The notes beneath the pieces are model-generated. The model was not told the origin of the DNA. It saw nothing but the letters and a program-made list of their open reading frames with translations, and searched no databases. From assembly GCA_963626805.1 (NCBI GenBank), contig CAVFXS010000029.1, positions 20,952-84,951 of the forward strand: a stretch of 64,000 nucleotides of DNA, in the 5' to 3' direction. Positions 35,630 through 43,398 of this stretch are shown piece after piece. The position numbers and the translations under genes are program-made. The stretch is from CAG-632 sp963626805. Lineage in GTDB: Bacteria; Bacillota; Clostridia; Lachnospirales; Lachnospiraceae. How positions within the stretch are numbered: the stretch's first letter is position 1; every line of letters starts with the position of its first letter.

Positions 35630-36434
35630 CTGCCAATCTCCGAAGGGTCTCGCCGGTATCGCCTGCCCGCATCATGGTCTCTCCGATCAGCACCGCATGA
35701 ACACCTGCTTTACTCAGTACCCGAATATCTTCTTCCGTCCGGATACCACTCTCGGAAACAAACACCTTATCCTGCGGAACCAGCTTGCGAAGCCGCAGAC
35801 TGTTGTTCAGATCCACCGTAAAATCCTTTAGGTTGCGGTTATTCACTCCGACGATCTGTGCCCCTGCCGTCAGAGCCTTCTCAACCTCTGACTCGTCATG
35901 TGCTTCTACCAGTGCAGACAGCCCGATCTCATGTGCAATCTCCAGATATTCCTTTAATCGCTCTGCTTCCAGCAGCGAACAGATTAGCAGTACCGCCGAA
36001 GCCCCTAATGTCTTCGCCTCATAGATCTGATAACTGTCCAGAAGAAAATCCTTCCGCAGAGTCGGGATCTTCACCGTTGCTGATATTTCCTTCAGATATT
36101 CATTCTTTCCAAGAAAATAATTCGGTTCGGTCAGTACCGATATTGCACTGGCACCCGCCTGTTCATATTCCAGAGCCTTTTCCCTGTAAGGAAATGCCTC
36201 TGAAATAATGCCCTTGGATGGGGATGCCTTCTTAATCTCACAGATCAGATTCACCCTTCCGTCCGTTGACTTCTTCAGATTCTGATAGAACGGGAACCGA
36301 TATGCTCCCTGTACCTTTTTCTCTGTATCTGCCAGCTCCTCTGCCATCCGGCGCATCTGCTGTTCCGGACACTGCTGCTTTGCCTGTTCTACTGCCACTA
36401 ACCGCTTCTCGGCGATCTCCTGCAAAATATTCAT
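35607..36434 (-). CDS. trpC: Indole-3-glycerol phosphate synthase
   Basis: Closes the indole ring from carboxyphenylamino-deoxyribulose phosphate. It has 275 residues. The catalytic lysines and glutamate are in LICEIKKASPSKG (Glu about 64, Lys about 66) and TLRKDFLLDSYQI, with the NNRNLKDFTVD motif near 195-205 and SESGI phosphate site. It is monofunctional, separate from TrpF but overlapping it by 23 nt. It lies 12 nt downstream of trpD. Confidence 0.94.
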   Translation of the reverse strand: MNILQEIAEKRLVAVEQAKQQCPEQQMRRMAEELADTEKKVQGAYRFPFYQNLKKSTDGRVNLICEIKKASPSKGIISEAFPYREKALEYEQAGASAISVLTEPNYFLGKNEYLKEISATVKIPTLRKDFLLDSYQIYEAKTLGASAVLLICSLLEAERLKEYLEIAHEIGLSALVEAHDESEVEKALTAGAQIVGVNNRNLKDFTVDLNNSLRLRKLVPQDKVFVSESGIRTEEDIRVLSKAGVHAVLIGETMMRAGDTGETLRRLAGAGCDKG

Positions 36435-36446
36435 CCGGCAGTCCTC

Positions 36447-37451
36447 CTACTCATTACTCATTGCAATAAATGCTTCCAGCTGTTTTGCAGCCTTGCCGCT
36501 CTCAATCGCTTCTCTCGCTTCCCGAATTCCTTCCTCAATGCTGCATCCCTTTGCGATATGAATTGCCGCACCTGCATTTAACAGTACCACATCCGTCTTC
36601 GGACCTTTGGCTCCCTGCAGAATCTCTCTTACGATCTGTGCATTTTCTTCCGGTGTGCCACCTGCAAGGTCTTCCTTCTTACATCGCTCGAATCCGAACT
36701 GCTCCGGAGTCAGGGTATAGGTCTTAAACTCACCATCCATTACCTCGCATACATAGGTCGGTGCACTTAAGGAAATTTCATCCATGCAGTCCTCACCGTA
36801 AACAACCATTGCCCGCTTCACACCCAGATTATGCAATACATGTGCCAACGGCTCTACGAGCGATTCACCGTAAACGCCCAGCAGCTGCATACTGGCACCT
36901 GCCGGATTTGCCAGTGGTCCCAGGCAGTTAAATAACGTCCGGACGCCCATTTCCTTACGGACGCCGCCGACAAATCGCATTGCCGTATGATATTTCTGTG
37001 CAAACAGGAAACAGATATTTAACTTTTTCAACATCTCATAGCTCTTCTCCGCATCAACGGTAATATTGACTCCTAACGCTTCCAGACAATCTGCCGTTCC
37101 GCATTTGCTGGATGCCGCACGATTGCCGTGCTTTGCGACCGGTACACCCACACTGGAAACAATGATCGATGCCAATGTGGAAATGTTGATCGTATTGGCA
37201 CCGTCTCCACCGGTTCCTACGATTTCCAGAACATCCATATCATTTAAGAACCGTTCGCAATGCTGACGCATTACCTTTGCTGCCGCGGTGATTTCTTCGA
37301 TCGTTTCACCCTTCATGTTCATAGCCGTTAAAAACGAAGCCTTCTGTGCATCGGTTGCTTCACCGGACATGATCTCGTCCATAACCGCCGTCATCATCTC
37401 ATCATCTAAATCTTCTTTCTTAATTACCTTTGCAATTGCTTCTCTAATCAT
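36447..37451 (-). CDS. trpD: Anthranilate phosphoribosyltransferase
   Basis: Transfers phosphoribose from PRPP to anthranilate. The 334-residue class IV phosphoribosyltransferase has the glycine-rich PRPP motif VGTGGDGANTINIST near 79-93 and KHGNRAASSKCGTADCLEALG near 107-127, both intact. It is a separate polypeptide from the TrpG glutaminase, unlike the enterobacterial fusion. It begins 4 nt after trpG ends. Confidence 0.95.
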   Translation of the reverse strand: MIREAIAKVIKKEDLDDEMMTAVMDEIMSGEATDAQKASFLTAMNMKGETIEEITAAAKVMRQHCERFLNDMDVLEIVGTGGDGANTINISTLASIIVSSVGVPVAKHGNRAASSKCGTADCLEALGVNITVDAEKSYEMLKKLNICFLFAQKYHTAMRFVGGVRKEMGVRTLFNCLGPLANPAGASMQLLGVYGESLVEPLAHVLHNLGVKRAMVVYGEDCMDEISLSAPTYVCEVMDGEFKTYTLTPEQFGFERCKKEDLAGGTPEENAQIVREILQGAKGPKTDVVLLNAGAAIHIAKGCSIEEGIREAREAIESGKAAKQLEAFIAMSNE

Positions 37452-37455
37452 AATC

Positions 37456-38022
37456 TTATACCTCCAGGAAATTTTTCATAATTGTTTTACCATGCTCTGT
37501 TAATATGGACTCCGGATGGAACTGTACGCCATAGACCGGATAGGTTTTATGTTCTACCGCCATGATCTCGCCTTCATCCGAGCGTCCGATCACCTTCAGC
37601 TCCTCTGCTCCGGGCTGTTCCTTTGCGATCAGTGAATGATACCGTGCGACCCGGATCTCCGGCTCCAGCCCCTGAAACAGCTTCGCAGCCGTGTCGATCT
37701 GTACCGGAGACTGCTTGCCATGCATCAGCTTTTTCGCATATGTTACCTGCATACCGTACACCTCACTGATTGCCTGATGCCCCAGACAGACACCGAGGAT
37801 TGGGATCTCTGCCCCCAGCTCCCGGACAACCGCCTCGCAGATTCCGGCATCGGATGGTTTTCCCGGCCCCGGTGAGAGAATGATATGATCCGGTGCCAGC
37901 TGTCTGATTTCTTCCACGGTCATCTCATCATTCCGGATCACCCGGATATCGGTCCGGATGCTTCCGACCAGCTGATACAGATTGTAAGAGAAGCTGTCAT
38001 AATTATCAATCAACAATATCAT
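37456..38022 (-). CDS. trpG: Anthranilate synthase component II (glutamine amidotransferase)
   Basis: Supplies ammonia from glutamine to TrpE for anthranilate synthesis. A 188-residue class I glutaminase with catalytic Cys in LGVCLGHQAI (about Cys79) and the His/Glu pair in GVQFHPESILTEHG. The ATG immediately follows the trpE stop, so the two subunits are translated stoichiometrically. The same subunit could also serve 4-amino-4-deoxychorismate synthase for folate, as in Bacillus. Confidence 0.94.
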   Translation of the reverse strand: MILLIDNYDSFSYNLYQLVGSIRTDIRVIRNDEMTVEEIRQLAPDHIILSPGPGKPSDAGICEAVVRELGAEIPILGVCLGHQAISEVYGMQVTYAKKLMHGKQSPVQIDTAAKLFQGLEPEIRVARYHSLIAKEQPGAEELKVIGRSDEGEIMAVEHKTYPVYGVQFHPESILTEHGKTIMKNFLEV

Positions 38023-39480
38023 CTACATTTCCTCCTCTCCAAGCTTTAACGCATTTACAACCGCCTGTGCCTTATTAATACATTCCTGATATTCATTCTC
38101 CGGTACACTGTCTGCTACAATGCCGGCACCGGAACGAACAAATACCTTTCCATTCTTCTTATATGCGATTCGGATCGCAATACACATATCCATGTTTCCC
38201 GCAAAATCTATATAACCGACCGCTCCGCCGTAAATACCACGCTTGCACCCTTCCAGTTCATCAATGATCTGCATTGCCCGGAGCTTCGGTGCTCCGGATA
38301 AGGTTCCTGCCGGGAGCACTGCCTCAATGGCATCCAGTGCATTCTTATCCTCCCGGATTTCACCCTTTACCGTAGAGCCGATATGCATAACATGGGAATA
38401 CCGCTCGATCGACATATAGCTCTCCAGGTTCACCGTACCGAATTTACAGATCTTACCCAGATCATTTCTTCCCAGATCCACCAGCATATTATGCTCGGCC
38501 AGCTCCTTCTCATCTGCCAGAAGCTCTTTCTCGATTCGGACATCCTCTTCCGGTGTCTTGCCTCTCGGTCTGGTGCCTGCCAGCGGGAATGTATAGACTG
38601 CATCACCCTCCAGCTTTACCAGAGTTTCCGGTGAAGCACCTGCCACCTCCAGATCGTCGGAGCTGAAATAGAACATATATGGTGATGGATTGGTGGTTCG
38701 CAGCACCCGGTATGCATTAAAAATACTTCCTTCATATTCTGCTTCCAGCCGGTTCGATACAACCACCTGGAAAATGTCACCTTCCCGGATATAGTCCTTT
38801 GCCCGTTTAATCTTCTGGCAGAACTCCTCTTTATCAAACAGTCCCTTTAGCGGTTCCTTCTGTCTGCCGGTCGGGAAGCTGTCCGCATGCTCTTCCTGCA
38901 GCATCCGGATGATCTGACGGATCTCCGTCTTTGCCTTCGCATACTCTTCTTCTATCTGCTCGGTTTTTATATTTACTATGATCTGAATCTTCTGCCGCAG
39001 ATTATCAAACACGATCAGCTTATCAAACAGCATCAGATCCATGTCCTTGAATCCGTCCTTATCCTCCGCCTGCAGGTCCAGCTTCGGCTCTGCATACTTC
39101 AGATAATCATAAGAGAAATATCCAACCAGACCGCCTGTAAATGTCGGCAGACCTTCCGGCTTCGGACTCTTATGTCGATCCAGAATCTTCTGCAGCTCCT
39201 CTCTCGGATGTGCTACCTGTTTCACCTCTCTGGTCTCACCCTGGATCACCATCTCATGATTTATACAGGTAATCTCCATAGTTGGATCAAAGCCTATAAA
39301 TGTATATCTGCCCCAGCGCTTCTGCTTCTCCACACTCTCCAGCAGGAAACAGTGATGACTCTTCTGCTTCAGAAGATTCATGACCTGAATCGGTGTCTTT
39401 ACGTCCGCCATCATCTCCTCATATACCGGTACGATGTCATATCCTTTTGCAAGCTCTTTTACTTTCTCGATTGTCTGCAT
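38023..39480 (-). CDS. trpE: Anthranilate synthase component I
   Basis: Converts chorismate to anthranilate and is the feedback-controlled entry to tryptophan synthesis. It has 485 residues. The N-terminal domain contains HHCFLLES, the LLES segment normally contacting inhibitory tryptophan. The C-terminal chorismate-binding domain has RLEAEYEGSIFNAYRVLRT and the catalytic GTVKGEIREDKNA and RSGAGIVADSVPENEY blocks. The start at 39480 follows AAAGGAGGA; the open frame upstream is the T-box leader and is not translated. First gene of the trpEGDCFBA operon. Confidence 0.95.
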   Translation of the reverse strand: MQTIEKVKELAKGYDIVPVYEEMMADVKTPIQVMNLLKQKSHHCFLLESVEKQKRWGRYTFIGFDPTMEITCINHEMVIQGETREVKQVAHPREELQKILDRHKSPKPEGLPTFTGGLVGYFSYDYLKYAEPKLDLQAEDKDGFKDMDLMLFDKLIVFDNLRQKIQIIVNIKTEQIEEEYAKAKTEIRQIIRMLQEEHADSFPTGRQKEPLKGLFDKEEFCQKIKRAKDYIREGDIFQVVVSNRLEAEYEGSIFNAYRVLRTTNPSPYMFYFSSDDLEVAGASPETLVKLEGDAVYTFPLAGTRPRGKTPEEDVRIEKELLADEKELAEHNMLVDLGRNDLGKICKFGTVNLESYMSIERYSHVMHIGSTVKGEIREDKNALDAIEAVLPAGTLSGAPKLRAMQIIDELEGCKRGIYGGAVGYIDFAGNMDMCIAIRIAYKKNGKVFVRSGAGIVADSVPENEYQECINKAQAVVNALKLGEEEM

Positions 39481-39829
39481 GTGTCCTCCTTTTCTCTGAC
39501 GGGATCTGGAATGCTGTGCATTAAAAAACCGCCCCTGACAACAAGTTAACCTGTTGTCAAGGACGGTAAACTTCTTCACCGCGGTGCCACCTTGATTCGT
39601 GGAATCCACACTCTCATCAGAATACTAACATATTCTCAGCAACTCACGTATGCTCTCACGTCACAGAATACTCAGAGCCAATTGCTCCTTTGACTGCGCC
39701 CTCTGTGGTCCATTTAACAGCTGGCGTTCTACCGGTTCTCAGCCTCCCGGTTCTCTGTAAGTGCCCGTTCTGTTTTTATCTCCACTTCATCGGTTTTTAA
39801 TATCTAATTCTGTCGGTTACCAAAACCTA
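39481..39829 (-). ncRNA. Tryptophan T-box leader
   Basis: The universal T-box core AGGTGGCACCGCGGTG is at 39577-39592 on the minus strand. It is followed by the antiterminator region and a strong terminator stem (about 39529-39567) with TTTTTT. Upstream lies a UGG specifier codon followed by A (39710-39712) inside a stem I-like region. It binds uncharged tRNA-Trp and then allows read-through into trpE. Confidence 0.93.
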
Positions 39830-39835
39830 ATCTTG

Positions 39836-39863
39836 ATTATACGCATTTTTCATTGTTTGTCAA
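39836..39863 (-). promoter_or_regulatory. trp operon promoter
   Basis: Perfect TTGACA (39858-39863) and TATAAT (39836-39841) with a 16-bp spacer on the minus strand. The promoter overlaps the very end of the HMA protein gene region. Confidence 0.85.
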
Positions 39864-39867
39864 CCAA

Positions 39868-40128
39868 TTATTTTCTACTTTTTCTGCCGAACAAGCCTTT
39901 CTTCTCATATGGTTTTGAGGAAACGGCTGTTACTTCATAACCGGTCGCCCCGATTGCGGAACGTAGTTTTTCTTCATTCAACTCCTGTTCCGAAAGAATC
40001 ACTGTCTCACCCTTCTTATGAGAGCTGGTTACCTTTTTAACCTGAAAATTCTGGCGAATCACATCATTCACATGAGACTCACACATACCACATGCCATTC
40101 CGTTAATTGATATGGCTGTTTCTATCAT
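39868..40128 (-). CDS. Heavy-metal-associated (HMA) domain protein
   Basis: An 86-residue protein with one ferredoxin-like HMA domain and the metal-binding CxxC at Cys13 and Cys16 (GMACGMC), a copper-chaperone type site. The C-terminal basic tail (KKGLFGRKSRK) is unusual for a free chaperone and may bind membrane or nucleic acid. The start at 40128 follows GGAGGA. No copper ATPase or CopY-type gene lies nearby, so the metal and partner are unknown. The gene ends 5 nt before the trp promoter -35 box. Confidence 0.8.
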   Translation of the reverse strand: MIETAISINGMACGMCESHVNDVIRQNFQVKKVTSSHKKGETVILSEQELNEEKLRSAIGATGYEVTAVSSKPYEKKGLFGRKSRK

Positions 40129-40182
40129 GACACTTTCCTCCATTCTTTATCATTATTGTATGATAACATATCAATATACAGC

Positions 40183-40215
40183 AAAAGAGCGTGCATATTC
40201 ATATACACGCCCTCT
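40183..40215 (-). terminator. Flavodoxin gene terminator
   Basis: Stem GAGGGCGTG/CACGCTCTT around a TATATGAATATG loop, followed on the minus strand by TTGC. It ends the flavodoxin transcript. Confidence 0.65.
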
Positions 40216-40236
40216 ATTATACCATATTATATTTCT

Positions 40237-40659
40237 TTATACCAGTGCTCCGCCTAACGCTTTTAATTCATCTACAACATCATCACTCGGTGCACCACAG
40301 CAGATTACGCTGTCGCATGCAAGCATGGCACCGTCGCCCTGGCAGGTCTCTTCCCAGTTCCGCATCCATTCGCCATCGCCCCAGCCATAGGAGCCAAACA
40401 GCGCGATCTTCTTACCGTTTAAGCCGCCTTCACACGCCATGAACATTGGCTCGAACTCTGTCTCTTCTAACTGCTCCGCACCCATGGATGGACAGCCAAA
40501 CGCAATCGCATCATAGTCGCTCACCTTCGCCGGATCAAATTCCGCACTGGTGAATACCTCTACCTCTGCTCCGCCAGCCTTAGCTCCGTCCTCAACGGCT
40601 GCTGCCATGGCTGCTGTGTTTCCTGTGCCGCTCCAATATACAATCGCAACTTTACTCAT
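40237..40659 (-). CDS. Flavodoxin
   Basis: A 140-residue short-chain flavodoxin, a soluble FMN electron carrier that often replaces ferredoxin under iron limitation. The FMN phosphate loop SGTGNT is at residues 10-15, and the isoalloxazine loops are FGCPSMGAEQ near 54-63 and FGSYGWGDGEW near 88-98. It lies 35 nt downstream of DUF3793 on the same strand, a pairing frequently seen in Clostridia. The upstream promoter has a possible DtxR/iron-type site. Confidence 0.93.
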   Translation of the reverse strand: MSKVAIVYWSGTGNTAAMAAAVEDGAKAGGAEVEVFTSAEFDPAKVSDYDAIAFGCPSMGAEQLEETEFEPMFMACEGGLNGKKIALFGSYGWGDGEWMRNWEETCQGDGAMLACDSVICCGAPSDDVVDELKALGGALV

Positions 40660-40694
40660 AAGATGTTACCAACCTTTCTTTTATTATGTTTTAT

Positions 40695-41249
40695 CTATGA
40701 ACAACTCACCACGAGCCGATCAATCGAATGATATCTGCGGAATGCTTCATAATATCTGCGTGTGCATTCCTGATACTGACGATAGGTACGTTTCGCATGC
40801 TCCACATCCCCATATGCCTGCCAGATCCCTGTGTATTTCGCTTTACTTCCACCCAGTGTCATAAAGCCCCAGACATCCTCCGGCGGGTATCCGAGAAACA
40901 GGCCGATCTCATGTGGAAACTCTTCCTCCTGATTCAGCCGATGCACCAGTTCTACCACACACCGATCCGGATTTCCGACCGGATAATCCATCTCGCCTAA
41001 AATCTTCCGCGCCTCCTGATGTTTCAGATCTGCTGCCAGCCGTTCCGGCCGGTACATATATACCAGAATCCGATCCTTCATATATTTCATTGGGAGAATA
41101 CGGATTCCGCGCGGTCCAAACCGTCGGTTCATCTGCCGGATCGTATCCGTAAGAGCTCTGCGATCCTCCAGTGGACAGGTAAACAGACTGCCTGTTTTCA
41201 GTCCTGCCATTGTCGGAGAGCACTGTATCACCAATAGTTCTTCCTGCAT
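40695..41249 (-). CDS. DUF3793 family protein
   Basis: A 184-residue soluble protein. The N-terminal QCSPTMAGLKTGSLFTC, the middle ILVYMYRPERLAADL and the GLFLGYPPEDVWGFM motif are characteristic of DUF3793, often encoded beside flavodoxin or ferrous-iron transport genes in Clostridia. No activity is established. The start at 41249 follows AAGGAGG; an in-frame ATG 39 nt upstream lacks a site. It forms an operon with flavodoxin and has a regulated-looking promoter upstream. Confidence 0.82.
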   Translation of the reverse strand: MQEELLVIQCSPTMAGLKTGSLFTCPLEDRRALTDTIRQMNRRFGPRGIRILPMKYMKDRILVYMYRPERLAADLKHQEARKILGEMDYPVGNPDRCVVELVHRLNQEEEFPHEIGLFLGYPPEDVWGFMTLGGSKAKYTGIWQAYGDVEHAKRTYRQYQECTRRYYEAFRRYHSIDRLVVSCS

Positions 41250-41295
41250 GCTCCTGTCCTCCTTATGTTTTTGGGTTAGTTTATTCATATTTTAA

Positions 41296-41355
41296 TTAGT
41301 TTTATCTAACTTTAATAGAAGTATAGCATTGACAGCAGGAATCTGTCAATGCTAT
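41296..41355 (-). promoter_or_regulatory. DUF3793-flavodoxin promoter inside a 13-bp palindrome, with a DtxR-like site
   Basis: TTGACA (41344-41349) and TATACT (41320-41325) are 18 bp apart on the minus strand. A perfect 13-bp inverted repeat, ATAGCATTGACAG (41323-41335) with its complement (41343-41355), spans both boxes. A second palindrome of the form TTAG-N6-CTAA (41296-41309) lies at the start of transcription and resembles DtxR/MntR-family operators. The large palindrome may also act as terminator for the upstream gene. Confidence 0.55.
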
Positions 41356-41379
41356 TTCTGTATTTCTATTCGCTTTTCT

Positions 41380-43398
41380 TTATTTCCGTTTGAAAAGATT
41401 TATCAATTTCTGCCAGAAGGTCAGAGTTTCCGTCTCTGTATCCTGTGCATCATCGGTATCCGGCTTTTCAATCGCATCCGTCTTAATTACGAACTGTACG
41501 GATTTCACATCTGTATTCTTATCTGATACAAAGGATTCCGGTTCTCCTTCATTTCCACCCAGAGTGTCCAGAATACTGTCGATCTGCTCCTGTATCTGAT
41601 CATCCATATCCTTTGTATTATCATACAGGGCTCCGTTTCCGTCTGCCAGTGCATCCGTGCCGTCGCAAAGACTTACAACACCGGAATATAATTCGCTGGT
41701 ACTGCTTGACAGATTACCGGTTCCGTTTAACAGCTGCTGACTGCCCTGTGCCAGCTCTGAGATTCCCATCTTTAATACAGTATAGCCGGAAGCCAGCTGT
41801 TTTACTCCGTCCGTATAATCATTAATGCCCTGATCCAGTGTCTGATACCGTGTGGTCAGTGTATTAATTCCGGTCGTCAGCTCAGACATTTTTACCACCA
41901 GTCCGGATAACTGATTATTCAATGCAACAATGCTCTGATGGAACTTCTGATAATTGGTTTTCAGATCCGCAACTCCGGTCTGCAGCTTCCCGATATTTTC
42001 TTCCATGGCATCCAGATAGGTCTTGGCACCGTCGATCGCCGCATTATTTCCGGCCAGAAGTGTTACGATCTGCTGCAGCTGTGTAATCTGTGCCTGCAGC
42101 TCTGCTGCCTGCTGCTCATATCCCGGAACACCCTGAATCTGACTCAAGGTTGTCTGCAGGCTCTGGATCTGGCTGCTCAGCGTCGCAATAGTCTGATCAT
42201 TTCCTGCCCGCAAGGTTGCAATATCCAGTCCATTCGCCTTCATCAATGCCTGATACTGGGCGTAATTTACATTTGCCTTTAATTCCGCAACTCCATCCTC
42301 CAGATCCTGAATGCCCTGCTTGATGTCTCCGGATGCATTCACCAGCTTTTTCAGATCTGCGGTAGTCACCTTCACCGCATTCAGTTCCGACTGTATGGTC
42401 TCCAGCGCTTCCAATACCTCGCCGGAGCCGGAACGCAGGGTATCGGACTGTGCGTTCAGCGCATCCAGACCGCTTTGCATCTGGGTAATTCCATCTTCTA
42501 ATTTTAAGATCCCCTGATTCAGATTTCCGGTTCCGTCATTTAAGGTATTCACACCATCCTCAAGACTCTTTGCTCCGGTCTCCAGACTGCTCACACCGGT
42601 CTGCAGCTCCTCACTGCCGTCCTTCAATTGCTTTGTCGCATCAATCAGGTCATTTACCTTATCCATCAGTTCATCTTCATCGATCTCCACATTCAGATTC
42701 AGACGGATTCCGTTAATCGCTACAGCTGCCATCTCAAAACCCGTAACATCTGCCTGAATCGAGGTTTCCAGTCCCTTGCCCGGAAGTATGGTATAAGTCA
42801 GCTGCTTATCTGCTCCCACATTTGCAATGGTAGCATCCTCTGCCACAATATGACTGCTGTGCTCGCCGTCCATTGTCACTGACATCTGCAGTGCATAGTC
42901 ATCATAGAAGGAACCCTTGCAGGCCGTATTCTTCTGAATGGAGATCCGGATCTCCAGGGATCCGTCTGCTCCCGCCAGTTCTTCCGGCTCATATTCCTTG
43001 CCATCCAGGAAATAACGAATGGAAATCTTCCACGGAATCGGTGTGTCCGCATCCATCGTTCCCTGATAATATAGCTTATCTGCCGTTACCGTACCGGTGA
43101 TTTCATTGCCGTTCTGCTCCAGAGTATCATTGGTCGTCAGCACCTTGATTGCTGAATAATCACCATAATCCTTAAGTGTACCACTGCGGAAAATATTGAC
43201 GACATCAATATTTTTTACATCTCCGTTGCCGTCCGTCATAATATATACGACTTCCTCTTTTCCGTCTGTATTTGTATCCTCCGCCCATGCCATATGGGTC
43301 GGTGCAACCACCGGCAGTGCAACTGTCACCGCAAGTCCTGCTGCCAGAATTCTCGTTACCCGTTTCTGATTCCTGTTTTCCTTTAATCTATTCTTCAT
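41380..43398 (-). CDS. Exported coiled-coil protein of the YhgE/heptad-repeat type
   Basis: A 672-residue secreted protein. The signal peptide is about 1-40, with cleavage expected after HMAWA. Residues 40-240 are beta-rich. The rest is a long series of repeats with the pattern L-x2-G-x3-L-x2-G-x2-L (TGVSSLETGAKSLEDGVNTL and relatives), like the repeats of YhgE/Pip and some MMPL-associated proteins. Unlike YhgE it has no C-terminal membrane helices, only a short hydrophobic-basic end (FWQKLINLFKRK). The start at 43398 overlaps the MMPL stop by 11 nt, so it is probably an accessory of that transporter. Confidence 0.78.
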   Translation of the reverse strand: MKNRLKENRNQKRVTRILAAGLAVTVALPVVAPTHMAWAEDTNTDGKEEVVYIMTDGNGDVKNIDVVNIFRSGTLKDYGDYSAIKVLTTNDTLEQNGNEITGTVTADKLYYQGTMDADTPIPWKISIRYFLDGKEYEPEELAGADGSLEIRISIQKNTACKGSFYDDYALQMSVTMDGEHSSHIVAEDATIANVGADKQLTYTILPGKGLETSIQADVTGFEMAAVAINGIRLNLNVEIDEDELMDKVNDLIDATKQLKDGSEELQTGVSSLETGAKSLEDGVNTLNDGTGNLNQGILKLEDGITQMQSGLDALNAQSDTLRSGSGEVLEALETIQSELNAVKVTTADLKKLVNASGDIKQGIQDLEDGVAELKANVNYAQYQALMKANGLDIATLRAGNDQTIATLSSQIQSLQTTLSQIQGVPGYEQQAAELQAQITQLQQIVTLLAGNNAAIDGAKTYLDAMEENIGKLQTGVADLKTNYQKFHQSIVALNNQLSGLVVKMSELTTGINTLTTRYQTLDQGINDYTDGVKQLASGYTVLKMGISELAQGSQQLLNGTGNLSSSTSELYSGVVSLCDGTDALADGNGALYDNTKDMDDQIQEQIDSILDTLGGNEGEPESFVSDKNTDVKSVQFVIKTDAIEKPDTDDAQDTETETLTFWQKLINLFKRK

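Noticed and set aside
39481..39609. N-terminal extension of TrpE
   Set aside because: The sequence is the T-box core and terminator; the codons have no ribosome site, and AGGAGG precedes 39480.
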